From the NCBI RefSeq assembly GCF_048820935.1, contig NZ_JBMERD010000002.1, positions 237,469-301,468 of the forward strand: a stretch of DNA of 64,000 nt. The letters run 5' to 3'. Positions 26,448 through 33,971 of the stretch are shown in pieces. Source of the DNA: Algicoccus sp048820935. GTDB lineage: Bacteria; Pseudomonadota; Gammaproteobacteria; Burkholderiales; Burkholderiaceae_B. The translations under genes were made by a program, and so were the position numbers. Below the pieces are notes generated by a model. That model did no database searches. It was not told the DNA's origin and saw nothing but the letters and a program-made list of their open reading frames with translations. Position 1 is the first letter of the stretch, and each line of letters opens with the position of its first letter.

Positions 26448-27605
26448 ATGGATGTACGCTGGATGACGCAAGCGCTGTCATTGGCGCAAAAAGCACTTTA
26501 TATCCCATCCCCCAATCCTAGAGTTGGCTGTGTGATCGTGCGCGATGAGCAAGTTTTAGCGCAAGGTTCCACCCAAGCAGCCGGTCAAGCCCACGCAGAA
26601 GTGATGGCCTTACGTCAGTTGAAGTTACAAGGTTTGTCTGCCCACGGGGCGACTGTCTATGTCACGCTTGAACCTTGTAGTCACACAGGTAAAACGCCGC
26701 CTTGCGTTGAGGCATTAATTCAAGCACGTCCGCAGCGTGTCGTCATTGCCCATGTCGATCCAAATTCCAAGGTGTCGGGACGAGGTGTTCAGGCTTTACG
26801 CCAAGCAGGCATCGAAGTTGAGGTTGGTGTTTGTGCAAAGCACGCACTGGAAGTGAATCCAGGCTTTTTGTATCGCGCTTTATTCGGTTTGCCCTATGTC
26901 TGGTTAAAGATTGCGGCGTCCTTGGATGGTTACACCGCCACGCAAACAGGACAGTCGCAGTGGATTACGGGTGAAGCAGCCAGAGCCGATGGTCACCATT
27001 GGCGTGCACGTAGTTGCTTGGTTTTGACGGGCAGTGGGACGGTGAAAGCCGATAATCCGCAAATGAATGTGCGCGCTGTACAAACAGATCGCCAGCCATT
27101 ACGTGCTGTGATTGATGGACGTCTGGACATTCCACTGCACTCAAAATTGCTACAGACGCCAGGATTGATCATTTTTACAGCCAGTCAATCTGCAGACAAG
27201 GTAGCTGCGATGACCGAGCGAGGTGCCAAGGTTGTGTATCTACCTGCACAAACAACCCAAGCTCAAGATACGCAACGCGTGGATTTACCCAGTGTCATGC
27301 GTTGGCTGGCTGACCATGAGATCAATGAGGTTCATGTGGAAGCCGGTGGTCGATTGAATCAGGCATTGTGGCAAGCTGGGTGTGTTGATGAGTTGCTTGT
27401 CTACATGGCGCCGATCCTGCTTGGTGGTGGTGATGCCATGTTGCAAGTTGAACCCGTTTTGTCTTTAGAGACCGTCAAAAGATGGACGATGTTGCAGGCA
27501 AGCACAGTGGGTACAGATGCCAGACTTCGATTAAGAAACCCACAACGTTGGCAACAGCTCGAAGCGCATATTCAAATGTTAAATGAACAGGTTCTCAGCG
27601 CTTAA
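26448..27605 (+). CDS. ribD: bifunctional riboflavin biosynthesis deaminase/reductase RibD
   Basis: The N-terminal deaminase has HAEVMAL and PCSHTGKTPPC (zinc ligands His, Cys, Cys); the C-terminal reductase starts near VWLKIAASLDGYTA. It carries out the second and third steps of riboflavin synthesis. I prefer the ATG at 26448 (385 residues), which matches family N-termini. In-frame GTG codons at 26409, 26412 and 26421 are alternatives directly after the nrdR stop. No start has a clear ribosome site. It is 43 bp upstream of ribE. Confidence 0.93.
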   Translation: MDVRWMTQALSLAQKALYIPSPNPRVGCVIVRDEQVLAQGSTQAAGQAHAEVMALRQLKLQGLSAHGATVYVTLEPCSHTGKTPPCVEALIQARPQRVVIAHVDPNSKVSGRGVQALRQAGIEVEVGVCAKHALEVNPGFLYRALFGLPYVWLKIAASLDGYTATQTGQSQWITGEAARADGHHWRARSCLVLTGSGTVKADNPQMNVRAVQTDRQPLRAVIDGRLDIPLHSKLLQTPGLIIFTASQSADKVAAMTERGAKVVYLPAQTTQAQDTQRVDLPSVMRWLADHEINEVHVEAGGRLNQALWQAGCVDELLVYMAPILLGGGDAMLQVEPVLSLETVKRWTMLQASTVGTDARLRLRNPQRWQQLEAHIQMLNEQVLSA

Positions 27606-27648
27606 ATCGAGCGTATTGGGATCGTGTTGAATACAGGAATCTTAGAAA

Positions 27649-28284
27649 ATGTTTACAGGAATTGTGGCAGCTGTCGGTGAAATTCAATCAGTAGAACCGA
27701 TCGATCAAGGACAACAAGACGCCGGTGTGCGCTTACAGGTGGATGCTGGCGAATTGGATTTACATGATGTCAAAATCGGTGATTCCATTGCACTACAAGG
27801 TGCGTGTATGACAGTGACCACACTCACCGATCGTGGGTTTACGGTCGATGTCTCAAGAGAAAGCTTGAATCGTACTGTCGGTCTTGAGCAACCAGGCCCT
27901 GTGAATCTGGAGAAAGCATTGTGCGTAGGAGACCCCTTAGGTGGACACATCGTTTCCGGGCACGTAGATGGTTTGGGTGAGGTTGTTGCATTTGAGCAGG
28001 TGGGCGAATCACACCGTTTGGAGATTGCGGTGACCGGCGATCTGGGCGCTTACATGGCGTACAAAGGTTCAGTTGCGATTAATGGTGTAAGTCTGACTGT
28101 GAATCAAGTGCAGGACAAAGGTCAACGAACCCATATCGAGATCAACCTGATCCCGCATACAGTTCAGGCAACGACATTGAAGAATTTACAGTCCGGCTCT
28201 CCAGTCAATGTGGAAGTCGATACCATTGCGCGTTATGTACAGCGGATGTTGCAGTTTGAGAAGAGTCGTCCGGCTTCTGTTTAA
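27649..28284 (+). CDS. ribE: riboflavin synthase alpha subunit
   Basis: A 211-residue protein of two lumazine-binding repeats, each opening with the usual motif: MFTGIVAAVGEI at residue 1 and GHIVSGHVDGLGEV at about residue 101. GVSLTVNQV and LIPHTVQATTL complete the second barrel. It dismutates two 6,7-dimethyl-8-ribityllumazine molecules to riboflavin. It is downstream of ribD, with no FMN riboswitch visible before it. After the stop, a small inverted repeat (28319-28326 with 28344-28351) may act as a weak terminator before the tRNA gene. Confidence 0.96.
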   Translation: MFTGIVAAVGEIQSVEPIDQGQQDAGVRLQVDAGELDLHDVKIGDSIALQGACMTVTTLTDRGFTVDVSRESLNRTVGLEQPGPVNLEKALCVGDPLGGHIVSGHVDGLGEVVAFEQVGESHRLEIAVTGDLGAYMAYKGSVAINGVSLTVNQVQDKGQRTHIEINLIPHTVQATTLKNLQSGSPVNVEVDTIARYVQRMLQFEKSRPASV

Positions 28285-28426
28285 ACGAGAATACGCATAG
28301 CAGAAAATCAAAGAACTTGGTAAAACACGGGCTAATCGAAGGCGTTTTACCTAAATTGCGCAGAGTCTGTTAAACTCATGCGCTTACAGTTCAGTTTGTG
28401 CAGTTCCTGTATAGATTGAATAAATA

Positions 28427-28517
28427 GGACGGGTGGCCGAGTGGTTGAAGGCGCACGCCTGGAAAGCGTGTATACGTTCATAGCGTATCGAGGGTTCGAA
28501 TCCCTCTCCGTCCGCCA
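28427..28517 (+). tRNA. tRNA-Ser (anticodon GGA)
   Basis: A 91-base class II tRNA. The acceptor stem GGACGGG pairs with TCCGTCC; discriminator G and encoded CCA follow. The anticodon stem CACGC/GCGTG flanks the loop CTGGAAA, giving GGA at 28461-28463. A long variable arm and the T-loop GGTTCGAATCC are present. Its 3' end is the integration site of the adjacent element. Confidence 0.97.
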
Positions 28518-28518
28518 A
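28503..28518 (+). repeat. attL (16-bp direct repeat, tRNA end)
   Basis: The 16-base sequence CCTCTCCGTCCGCCAA covers the tRNA acceptor end plus one base and recurs exactly at 35445-35460. This is the expected core duplication of a tRNA-targeting tyrosine recombinase. Confidence 0.9.
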
Positions 28519-28529
28519 AGATTTTACTA

Positions 28530-28557
28530 AGCCCTTGATTTATCAGGGGTTTTTTTT
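28530..28557 (+). terminator. terminator after tRNA-Ser inside the element
   Basis: The segment GCCCTTGA, short loop, TCAGGGG is followed by eight T residues. It lies 12 bases after the tRNA and would end its transcript in the integrated state. Confidence 0.75.
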
Positions 28558-28570
28558 ACGTCTAAAATTC

Positions 28571-28595
28571 TATCAGGCCACTTATCAGGCCAAAT
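28571..28595 (+). repeat. left-end integrase arm-type sites (2 copies)
   Basis: Two copies of the motif TATCAGGCCA start at 28571 and 28583, the second extended to TATCAGGCCAAAT. The same motif occurs four times near the other end (35258-35314). Clusters at both ends in the same orientation suggest arm-binding sites for the integrase N-terminal domain. Confidence 0.65.
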
Positions 28596-28633
28596 GTTTT
28601 TACTTCGGGCTGTTTTGCCTACACATTAAAAAA

Positions 28634-28649
28634 CCCCCATTGCTGGGGG
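28634..28649 (-). terminator. terminator for leftward element genes
   Basis: CCCCC, a six-base loop and GGGGG form a stem. On the leftward strand it is followed by a T run (A run at 28627-28633 on the given strand). It probably ends leftward transcription before it reaches the tRNA. Confidence 0.65.
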
Positions 28650-28699
28650 CGTTGAGTGCTGCCAGTCGTAAAAGTTTTACGACCGAAAAAAGTGCCCAC

Positions 28700-28947
28700 C
28701 ACGTACGCGCCTGTGAGCTATCATTAATTCCCCGTAATTGCGGGTATTTAGTGTCCTATCACGTACGCGCCCGTGAGCTGCATTATTGGCCTCCATTTTT
28801 TTATGGGGGGCGGCTTATGTTAAACACCCTTAGCCAAGCTGGTGGGGTGGGGGTTATGGTTCGTTGAATTTCCACCATCGCGCACGCGCATAAGCGTCCA
28901 TAATTTCCATACTCGCGTGCGCCTGCGTATACGACAAAAAATTTCCA
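28700..28947. repeat. cluster of short direct repeats in the left arm
   Basis: The gene-free stretch 28518-29064 holds a 20-base unit (CACGTACGCGC then YGTGAGCT) at 28700-28719 and again exactly 60 bases later at 28760-28779. There is also a different unit starting AATTTCCA at 28867, 28902 and 28940. A 19-base palindrome lies at 28665-28683. An open frame across part of this region (28535-28867) looks like chance. Binding sites for an excision or copy-control protein are likely. Confidence 0.6.
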
Positions 28948-29064
28948 CTATCACGTTTTTTATAGTCGGAAAATTGCTACCGGGTTGACTTGCAACTAAG
29001 GTACAGATAACTTTAATGTGCTGATAGGTCAGTGGTCACACAAAACGAATCACAGGAACTTCAT

Positions 29065-29400
29065 ATGAATTTCACCAAACTTTTTTCAATTGCTTGTATC
29101 TCTATGTTGCTGGCGGGTTGTTCCCCATCAATGATGGTAGCGGTTTCGCCGGAGTCAACAATAGAGTTAATGAAAGGCGAGGGTAGTGTGCAGAGATCTC
29201 CTGAAGGCCAAACCACTTTCAGATACCTGATTCATGAAATCGCTTACTCCGACTACACGCCAGAACAAATGCAAACCCAAGCCGAGTGGCTTATCTCTAA
29301 TTGGGTCGGCTCAGAAGACATTTGCCCCTCTGGATACACGATCAATTATCCACCAGAAAGAGTTCAACGAGTGATTGTCTACACGGGCGCTTGCAAATAA
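29065..29400 (+). CDS. small putative lipoprotein carried by the element
   Basis: The ATG at 29065 (AGGAA upstream) gives a 111-residue protein. A signal peptide MNFTKLFSIACISMLLAGC has the lipobox LLAGC with Cys19. The mature part is small and soluble, with three further Cys-containing turns near the end (DICPSG, TGACK). I do not recognise the family. It is the only rightward gene in the element and is therefore the likely cargo. It could alter the surface of the host cell, but that is a guess. Confidence 0.75.
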   Translation: MNFTKLFSIACISMLLAGCSPSMMVAVSPESTIELMKGEGSVQRSPEGQTTFRYLIHEIAYSDYTPEQMQTQAEWLISNWVGSEDICPSGYTINYPPERVQRVIVYTGACK

Positions 29401-29432
29401 TTATCTGAGCATTGCTCCATGCGATATTTCAT

Positions 29433-29690
29433 CTAACCAGATGGTGTGTCGTAATGTGGTGCCCGTCTGCGCTCTATCCGTTCCTGTCGCGTCCAATAAT
29501 CAGGACGCTTAGCCGCTTCACCTAATAGCAAACGCTCCAATACACGCCCCCCACATTCGGACGGTTGACGCTCTTTTGCGATTAGCTCGTTTAACTCCTT
29601 ACTGGCATAAAAGCTAAGCCGTCTAAACCCGTGCTGCTCCATCTTGGCGCGGTACTTTTTTAATCGTTCTGCATTGGTTGTCTTTGTCAT
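29433..29690 (-). CDS. small basic protein, possible ribbon-helix-helix regulator
   Basis: An 85-residue, strongly charged protein (many Arg, Lys and Glu). Residues 1-50 read as a short basic arm, a beta strand (RRLSFYAS) and helices (KELNELIAKER), the outline of a ribbon-helix-helix DNA-binding protein. It lies just left of the large inverted repeat and reads away from it. A copy-control or origin-binding role is plausible but not shown. No family name is certain. Confidence 0.65.
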   Translation of the reverse strand: MTKTTNAERLKKYRAKMEQHGFRRLSFYASKELNELIAKERQPSECGGRVLERLLLGEAAKRPDYWTRQERIERRRAPHYDTPSG

Positions 29691-29758
29691 GCGTTGCTGC
29701 TCCTAAATAATGTTGCTGGTTGTTTATGTTTAGCCACGCTGGGGGTATTGGGGCAGTT

Positions 29759-30010
29759 GGGGTATCTGGGGCATCGCCTACCCCAGCTCTTACCCCACCA
29801 AAACCCGCATATCTAAAGGCTTTGAGCCTGTTTGGGGTAAATAGGAGGGGGGTACTATGTATGCGGTTCTTAGCCTTTCTTGGTGTGTAAAAAAGAGAAT
29901 ATAAAAAACATAGGGGGGGTAGTACTATTTACCCCAATATGCCCTAAAGCCTTTATTCATGCCGTTTAGTTTGGGGTAAGGTCTGGGGTATCGCTTACCC
30001 CAAATACCCC
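29759..30010. repeat. 252-bp two-fold symmetric inverted repeat, candidate replication origin
   Basis: Three pairs of arms share one centre at 29884.5: 29759-29797 with 29972-30010 (39 bases, mostly matching), 29814-29823 with 29946-29955 (10/10) and 29832-29844 with 29925-29937 (13/13). The outer and inner arms are built around GGGGTA motifs. The centre (about 29881-29910) is A+T-rich. The feature fills the gap between the primase/helicase stop and the start of the small basic gene. Multiple short repeats, symmetry, an A+T-rich centre and an adjacent primase are typical of an origin. Confidence 0.75.
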
Positions 30011-30035
30011 AACCACCCACCAGTTTGGCTAAGTT

Positions 30036-32558
30036 TTAATGCATCTTGTACACGGTTTGGGGTTTCCCTCCTATGGTTTCCTGTGTAGCTGTTACCACCT
30101 CAATATCTACTAGGCGTTGTAAGGCTTCGTTTATATATTGGGTTGGCTTGCCTGTACTTTTAAATATAGTGCGGTTCTTTAGGCTCTGAGCAATGGCGCG
30201 GGCTGTTATTGGTTTGTGCTTACTCTCCAAATACTCTGCCAATGCGTCCATGTAACTATCACGCCCAATAATGCCGTTAGCTTCTAAGGTGTGTATTAGC
30301 TGCTCCAGTGTCACCTTTACTACCTCGATAGCCATCGTTACGTATTTATCATGAATAATATAGTGTGGTTCCCAATATAGGGTGTCTGGTGTAACTAGCT
30401 CTAGGCACTCATCAGTCATATGCAAAGTAGCTGCTATTTTCATTACTTGCATATCCACCTTACCAGCCGCGCCGCGTAGTAATGGGTGGCTGTACTTACC
30501 ATCGTCAGCAAGTAAAGGCTCAACCTCAAGCCTAAGGGCTTTAATAGCTGCCCAGCCTTCGGAGGTAATTTTTAAGGTTGGTAAGGTATCAAGGCCGCTG
30601 TCCTCTTTCGAGTATTGCGCCACCGCCAACCTAACTAAATTACTAGCCATCTGCTCATATTCTAGGGTTGTCGTCATTTCGTGATATTCAAGCAAACGGT
30701 CGCCTAATAGGTTGGGTTCGTTCCATAGCAAAAAGCGCTCAACCACGCCTTGCCCTTGGCTACCCTGCACGATTTTACGGGCTGTACCCTCTTGGGCCAT
30801 TACAGTCACGCCGCCAAAAACATACCCCTTAAACCCCTTCCTAGTCACCCTAGCCGAGCTAAAGTATTCACCAGCAAAGCCGTTTAACACTAAGCCGTTA
30901 TTGTTATTGCCTTCACCATATGTAAGCCCTAATAGCGTATCAATAGCAGCTTGTTCGTCCCCTACTACGCTAAATAAGCCCTTGTTGTTTTCTGCTATTT
31001 GCTCCATGGCTTCGGGCGTTGCATTACTTTGGAATAAATCTAAACATGGCACAAATTTAGGCTCATCTTCGCCTGCGTCTTTAGCCATTTCTTGGGTTTT
31101 TTCAATAAACGCTTTATTGGCTTTTTTAAGCTGCTTTAGTAGTGGATCTCTAAAACCGTTTATCGCATAGCTTTTACCGGTGCTGGGTGGCTGCTCAACT
31201 GCAATATATAAACCCGTTGGCACTCTGCCATAGCCCCTACGCTCTACGGCTCTAGCCCCTGCCACCATGCCACTAACCACGCCTAAGCCAGCCAAACAAA
31301 CGGTATCGGTTGGCATCTCCACAGTTAAGGCTAAGTCCTTAGCCCGTCTGCCTATGGCGGTATCTTTGATAATGTTATATATGCGCTCTTGGTTTCGTTT
31401 GTTTCTGGGCTGCTCTGGTACTTTTAAGTCTTGTTCCACCACTTCAAAATCTACGGGTAGTTTAGCGTCTCTTTGGCGCTCCAGTTCTGCCATGTGTTCA
31501 CGCTGTCTAGCTTTTTGTCCATCTGCATCTAAGTTATTAGCTTCGGCTGTAATCATTGCAGCAAAATCATTGTTATATTTGAGCGCGCAAAGCATAGCCG
31601 CTGCATCTAAACTATGTCCGTCATGGTTGTCACTAGACAGGGGGCAATCTGCACCATGGTGTGAGTAAAACCGCCCGTTGCTTAGGATTACACCGCCTGC
31701 CATTTTTGTGCTGCTGTGGGGGCTTAGCCACTTTTTGCCGCGTTGCTTATGCCCGTACGCCTCAAGTAAGCCCTCTACTGTGTAAGCACTATTGATTAGC
31801 TCCACAATGCCACCATCACCACCAGATAGGCTAAGGCGTGGTTTTAATGGTGCTGCTTCGGCTTTGGCTTGGCGTTCTGCTTCGTATTGTTCGTAACGTG
31901 CTACGGCTGCCTTGTATAGCTCGCACTGAGGGGTTAGAAAACCACCACCTAAGCCTATAGCGTCACCATGGTAGGGTAAGCCCTCCGTATTGCTGTTAGG
32001 CTCGTAAAACCCTTGGTATCTACGCCCTTGAGCCGCGTCAAACCCTAGCATTAGGTTCAAACCAGTGGTTACGATATGGTACGTTTCGCCGTCCACCTCT
32101 CTATCCAATGGAATAACTATTTTGTAATTGTTGGGGTGTTTTGGCTTACCGTTTTTATCTACCGTGCTGCCGTGGCTGCTTGTTGTGAAGTGGAATAAAG
32201 CGCCTTGATAACCATACTCTATAGTTAATGCAAAAAGCGTATCTTCTATGCTTTTTTCTGTACCATCAGCATCAATAATTGCAGCCCCGTATTTAGCATG
32301 TTCTGCTGCTTCGGCTGTTTTGCCTGTAGCTGAATGGGGGGTTATAAGACGTAATCTATTCTTAGCCTTGCTGGTTGGTTCTAAGACCATAGAGCCAAAA
32401 TCAATAAGATTGATTAGCTTGCTTGGCGTTTTGGCGCTGTGTGTTGTGTATAGCCCTAGCTCGTGGTCTGTGCCGTCTAATGAAAGTAGCGCTGGCTGGT
32501 TCCCAATACCCGCAAACGGGTTATCAGCATCGCTATAGGTAACGTTTTTTGTATCCAT
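30036..32558 (-). CDS. primase/helicase with DUF3987-like ATPase domain
   Basis: An 840-residue replication protein. Residues 60-210 resemble an archaeo-eukaryotic-type primase (AAIIDADG and YKIVIPLDREV). Residues 260-330 form a small HSSTKMAGG/SHHGADCPL domain. From about residue 400 a DUF3987-like helicase domain begins, with Walker A PPSTGKS at 457-463 and a downstream VVGDEQAA Walker-B-like motif. The C-terminal 100 residues look like a winged helix. It should unwind and prime the excised element. It is translationally adjacent to the zinc-finger gene upstream and ends 26 bases from the inverted repeat. Confidence 0.85.
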   Translation of the reverse strand: MDTKNVTYSDADNPFAGIGNQPALLSLDGTDHELGLYTTHSAKTPSKLINLIDFGSMVLEPTSKAKNRLRLITPHSATGKTAEAAEHAKYGAAIIDADGTEKSIEDTLFALTIEYGYQGALFHFTTSSHGSTVDKNGKPKHPNNYKIVIPLDREVDGETYHIVTTGLNLMLGFDAAQGRRYQGFYEPNSNTEGLPYHGDAIGLGGGFLTPQCELYKAAVARYEQYEAERQAKAEAAPLKPRLSLSGGDGGIVELINSAYTVEGLLEAYGHKQRGKKWLSPHSSTKMAGGVILSNGRFYSHHGADCPLSSDNHDGHSLDAAAMLCALKYNNDFAAMITAEANNLDADGQKARQREHMAELERQRDAKLPVDFEVVEQDLKVPEQPRNKRNQERIYNIIKDTAIGRRAKDLALTVEMPTDTVCLAGLGVVSGMVAGARAVERRGYGRVPTGLYIAVEQPPSTGKSYAINGFRDPLLKQLKKANKAFIEKTQEMAKDAGEDEPKFVPCLDLFQSNATPEAMEQIAENNKGLFSVVGDEQAAIDTLLGLTYGEGNNNNGLVLNGFAGEYFSSARVTRKGFKGYVFGGVTVMAQEGTARKIVQGSQGQGVVERFLLWNEPNLLGDRLLEYHEMTTTLEYEQMASNLVRLAVAQYSKEDSGLDTLPTLKITSEGWAAIKALRLEVEPLLADDGKYSHPLLRGAAGKVDMQVMKIAATLHMTDECLELVTPDTLYWEPHYIIHDKYVTMAIEVVKVTLEQLIHTLEANGIIGRDSYMDALAEYLESKHKPITARAIAQSLKNRTIFKSTGKPTQYINEALQRLVDIEVVTATQETIGGKPQTVYKMH

Positions 32559-32863
32559 TACTGAACGCCCCCCACTGTGCCACCTAGTGAAAGCACGTTT
32601 GCTTGCGCCATGTCTTTAGGAATTGTTTTTAGTTTGTGCATCTGCTTTGCTAATAACTTTTCTGCACATGGGCTGCAAACTTGGTAGCCTACCAATCCAA
32701 GATGTGTTTGTGGGTTGTACTCTACAACGACAATACGGCGGCGCGTCTTATCATTAATGGGCGTTTTGCACTCAAAGCACGAAGTCTGCTTTTTGCTAAA
32801 AAACGTCCTTTCTAAGCTCGCTTTGTCTTTAACGATATCGCCTAATGTTTGTTTGTTTTTCAC
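32558..32863 (-). CDS. small zinc-finger protein
   Basis: From the GTG at 32863, which has a G-rich ribosome site, the product is 101 residues; a TTG at 32899 would add 12. Two CxxC pairs (CFECKTP and CSPCAEK) surround a beta-rich core, suggesting a zinc ribbon. It overlaps the primase start by one base, so the two are coupled and may act together in replication. No named family is recognised. Confidence 0.7.
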   Translation of the reverse strand: MKNKQTLGDIVKDKASLERTFFSKKQTSCFECKTPINDKTRRRIVVVEYNPQTHLGLVGYQVCSPCAEKLLAKQMHKLKTIPKDMAQANVLSLGGTVGGVQ

Positions 32864-33008
32864 AGCAAGCCCCCCATTTCCAATAGCTGGGCTAGGCAAT
32901 AAAGAGCCACTAAGCCAGCAAAGGCTTTTAATAGGGGTTGTGCGGCTAGTTTGGTATAATAAAGGTGCTTGTTTAGGCTCTCATTGCTTTTAGTGATGGG
33001 GGCTTTTT

Positions 33009-33194
33009 TCACTGTTGCGCCCCCTCTAACCAGTTTTCTATTGCGGCAATATCATATAAAACAACGCCGCCGCGTTTTAATGGTTTTGGAAAATCTGGGT
33101 TTTGCGCCCAACGCCATAGCGTCATTGCGCTTATAGAAAAGTGCTCGGCTACTTGTTTTGGTCTGGCTTTTGGAGTGCTTTCAGTGGTAACCAT
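33009..33194 (-). CDS. AlpA-family regulator/excisionase
   Basis: A 61-residue helix-turn-helix protein: KQVAEHFSISAMTLWRWA, then PDFPKPLKRGGVVLYD and a final AIENWLEG. This is the standard AlpA/MerR-like excisionase fold found beside P4 integrases. It probably activates the replication genes or directs excision. It is followed by the zinc-finger and primase genes on the same strand; the intervening 109 bases may hold a promoter. Confidence 0.88.
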   Translation of the reverse strand: MVTTESTPKARPKQVAEHFSISAMTLWRWAQNPDFPKPLKRGGVVLYDIAAIENWLEGAQQ

Positions 33195-33274
33195 GTTTTA
33201 ACCTTTAGCTGGTTGTTAATCATGGTTACTACTTTATTTATCTAAAGCAAAGGCTACCCTCTTGCTTTGGCTTT

Positions 33275-33970
33275 TTATTCTGCTTTTTTTAAGGCGTTTC
33301 TTATTGTTTGTGTGGAAGTCTTAAAACGCTTGGCAAGTATGCTTACCTTGTTGTGCTCTGGTACCTCCAACTTATCGTACTCTTTCTTTACCTCATCAGG
33401 GTTAACCTTCCGGTTCTTGCCGCCGCCTTTTCTGCCGCCGCTGCCACTGCCTTTATGTACGTGCGTGTAAACATTCCATAGCGCCATCAAAAAACCTAGT
33501 GATAACGCATCATTTAAAGCCGCTTCATGCTTACCTTCTTCTATCAATATGGGTATGTCAGTGGCCAAAACCAACATTCTTGCCGCCATATCTTCAAAAT
33601 CATCTCTTCTATAACCTAGCCGTTTTTCGATATGAAAATCTAACCTGCTCCAGCCAGCTACTTTGTCAGGCTTTTCCATTTTCCATGTGCCATCAGGCCA
33701 TTTATAAACACAATAGCTGTTAGGCAGGCCTTTTTTTTCTAAGTATGTTTTTGATGTGTGATAGGCTTCGTTTACAGTATTTTCCCAGCCTCCAAAGGAA
33801 AGTACCTCATTCCCTGCATTGTTTTTAGTTATGCGCCATGGTTGGCTTTCTTTTGCTGCCATTTGCTTTTCATTTATAAAATCAAGCAATTCTTTAGGCC
33901 TGTGCAAAGGTACTTTTGCTATGGTTTTTTTTGAGTAACCTCGGCCTATGGTTTTCTTTTCAATGGCCAT
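33275..33970 (-). CDS. hypothetical element protein with C-terminal helix-turn-helix
   Basis: A 231-residue protein one base after the integrase stop. The first 150 residues are mixed alpha/beta with many aromatic residues. A Gly/Lys-rich linker (about 176-190) follows, and the last 40 residues form a homeodomain-like HTH (VSILAKRFKTSTQTIRNALKK). It is probably DNA-binding. It sits between integrase and AlpA genes, so regulation of integration is a reasonable guess. No family is recognised. Confidence 0.75.
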   Translation of the reverse strand: MAIEKKTIGRGYSKKTIAKVPLHRPKELLDFINEKQMAAKESQPWRITKNNAGNEVLSFGGWENTVNEAYHTSKTYLEKKGLPNSYCVYKWPDGTWKMEKPDKVAGWSRLDFHIEKRLGYRRDDFEDMAARMLVLATDIPILIEEGKHEAALNDALSLGFLMALWNVYTHVHKGSGSGGRKGGGKNRKVNPDEVKKEYDKLEVPEHNKVSILAKRFKTSTQTIRNALKKAE

Positions 33971-33971
33971 A

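Noticed and set aside
28700..28779. CRISPR array
   Set aside because: Only two units exist, with no further regular spacers and no cas genes.
28535..28867. 110-residue open frame in the left arm of the element
   Set aside because: It covers the repeats and terminators and has no ribosome site or recognisable sequence.
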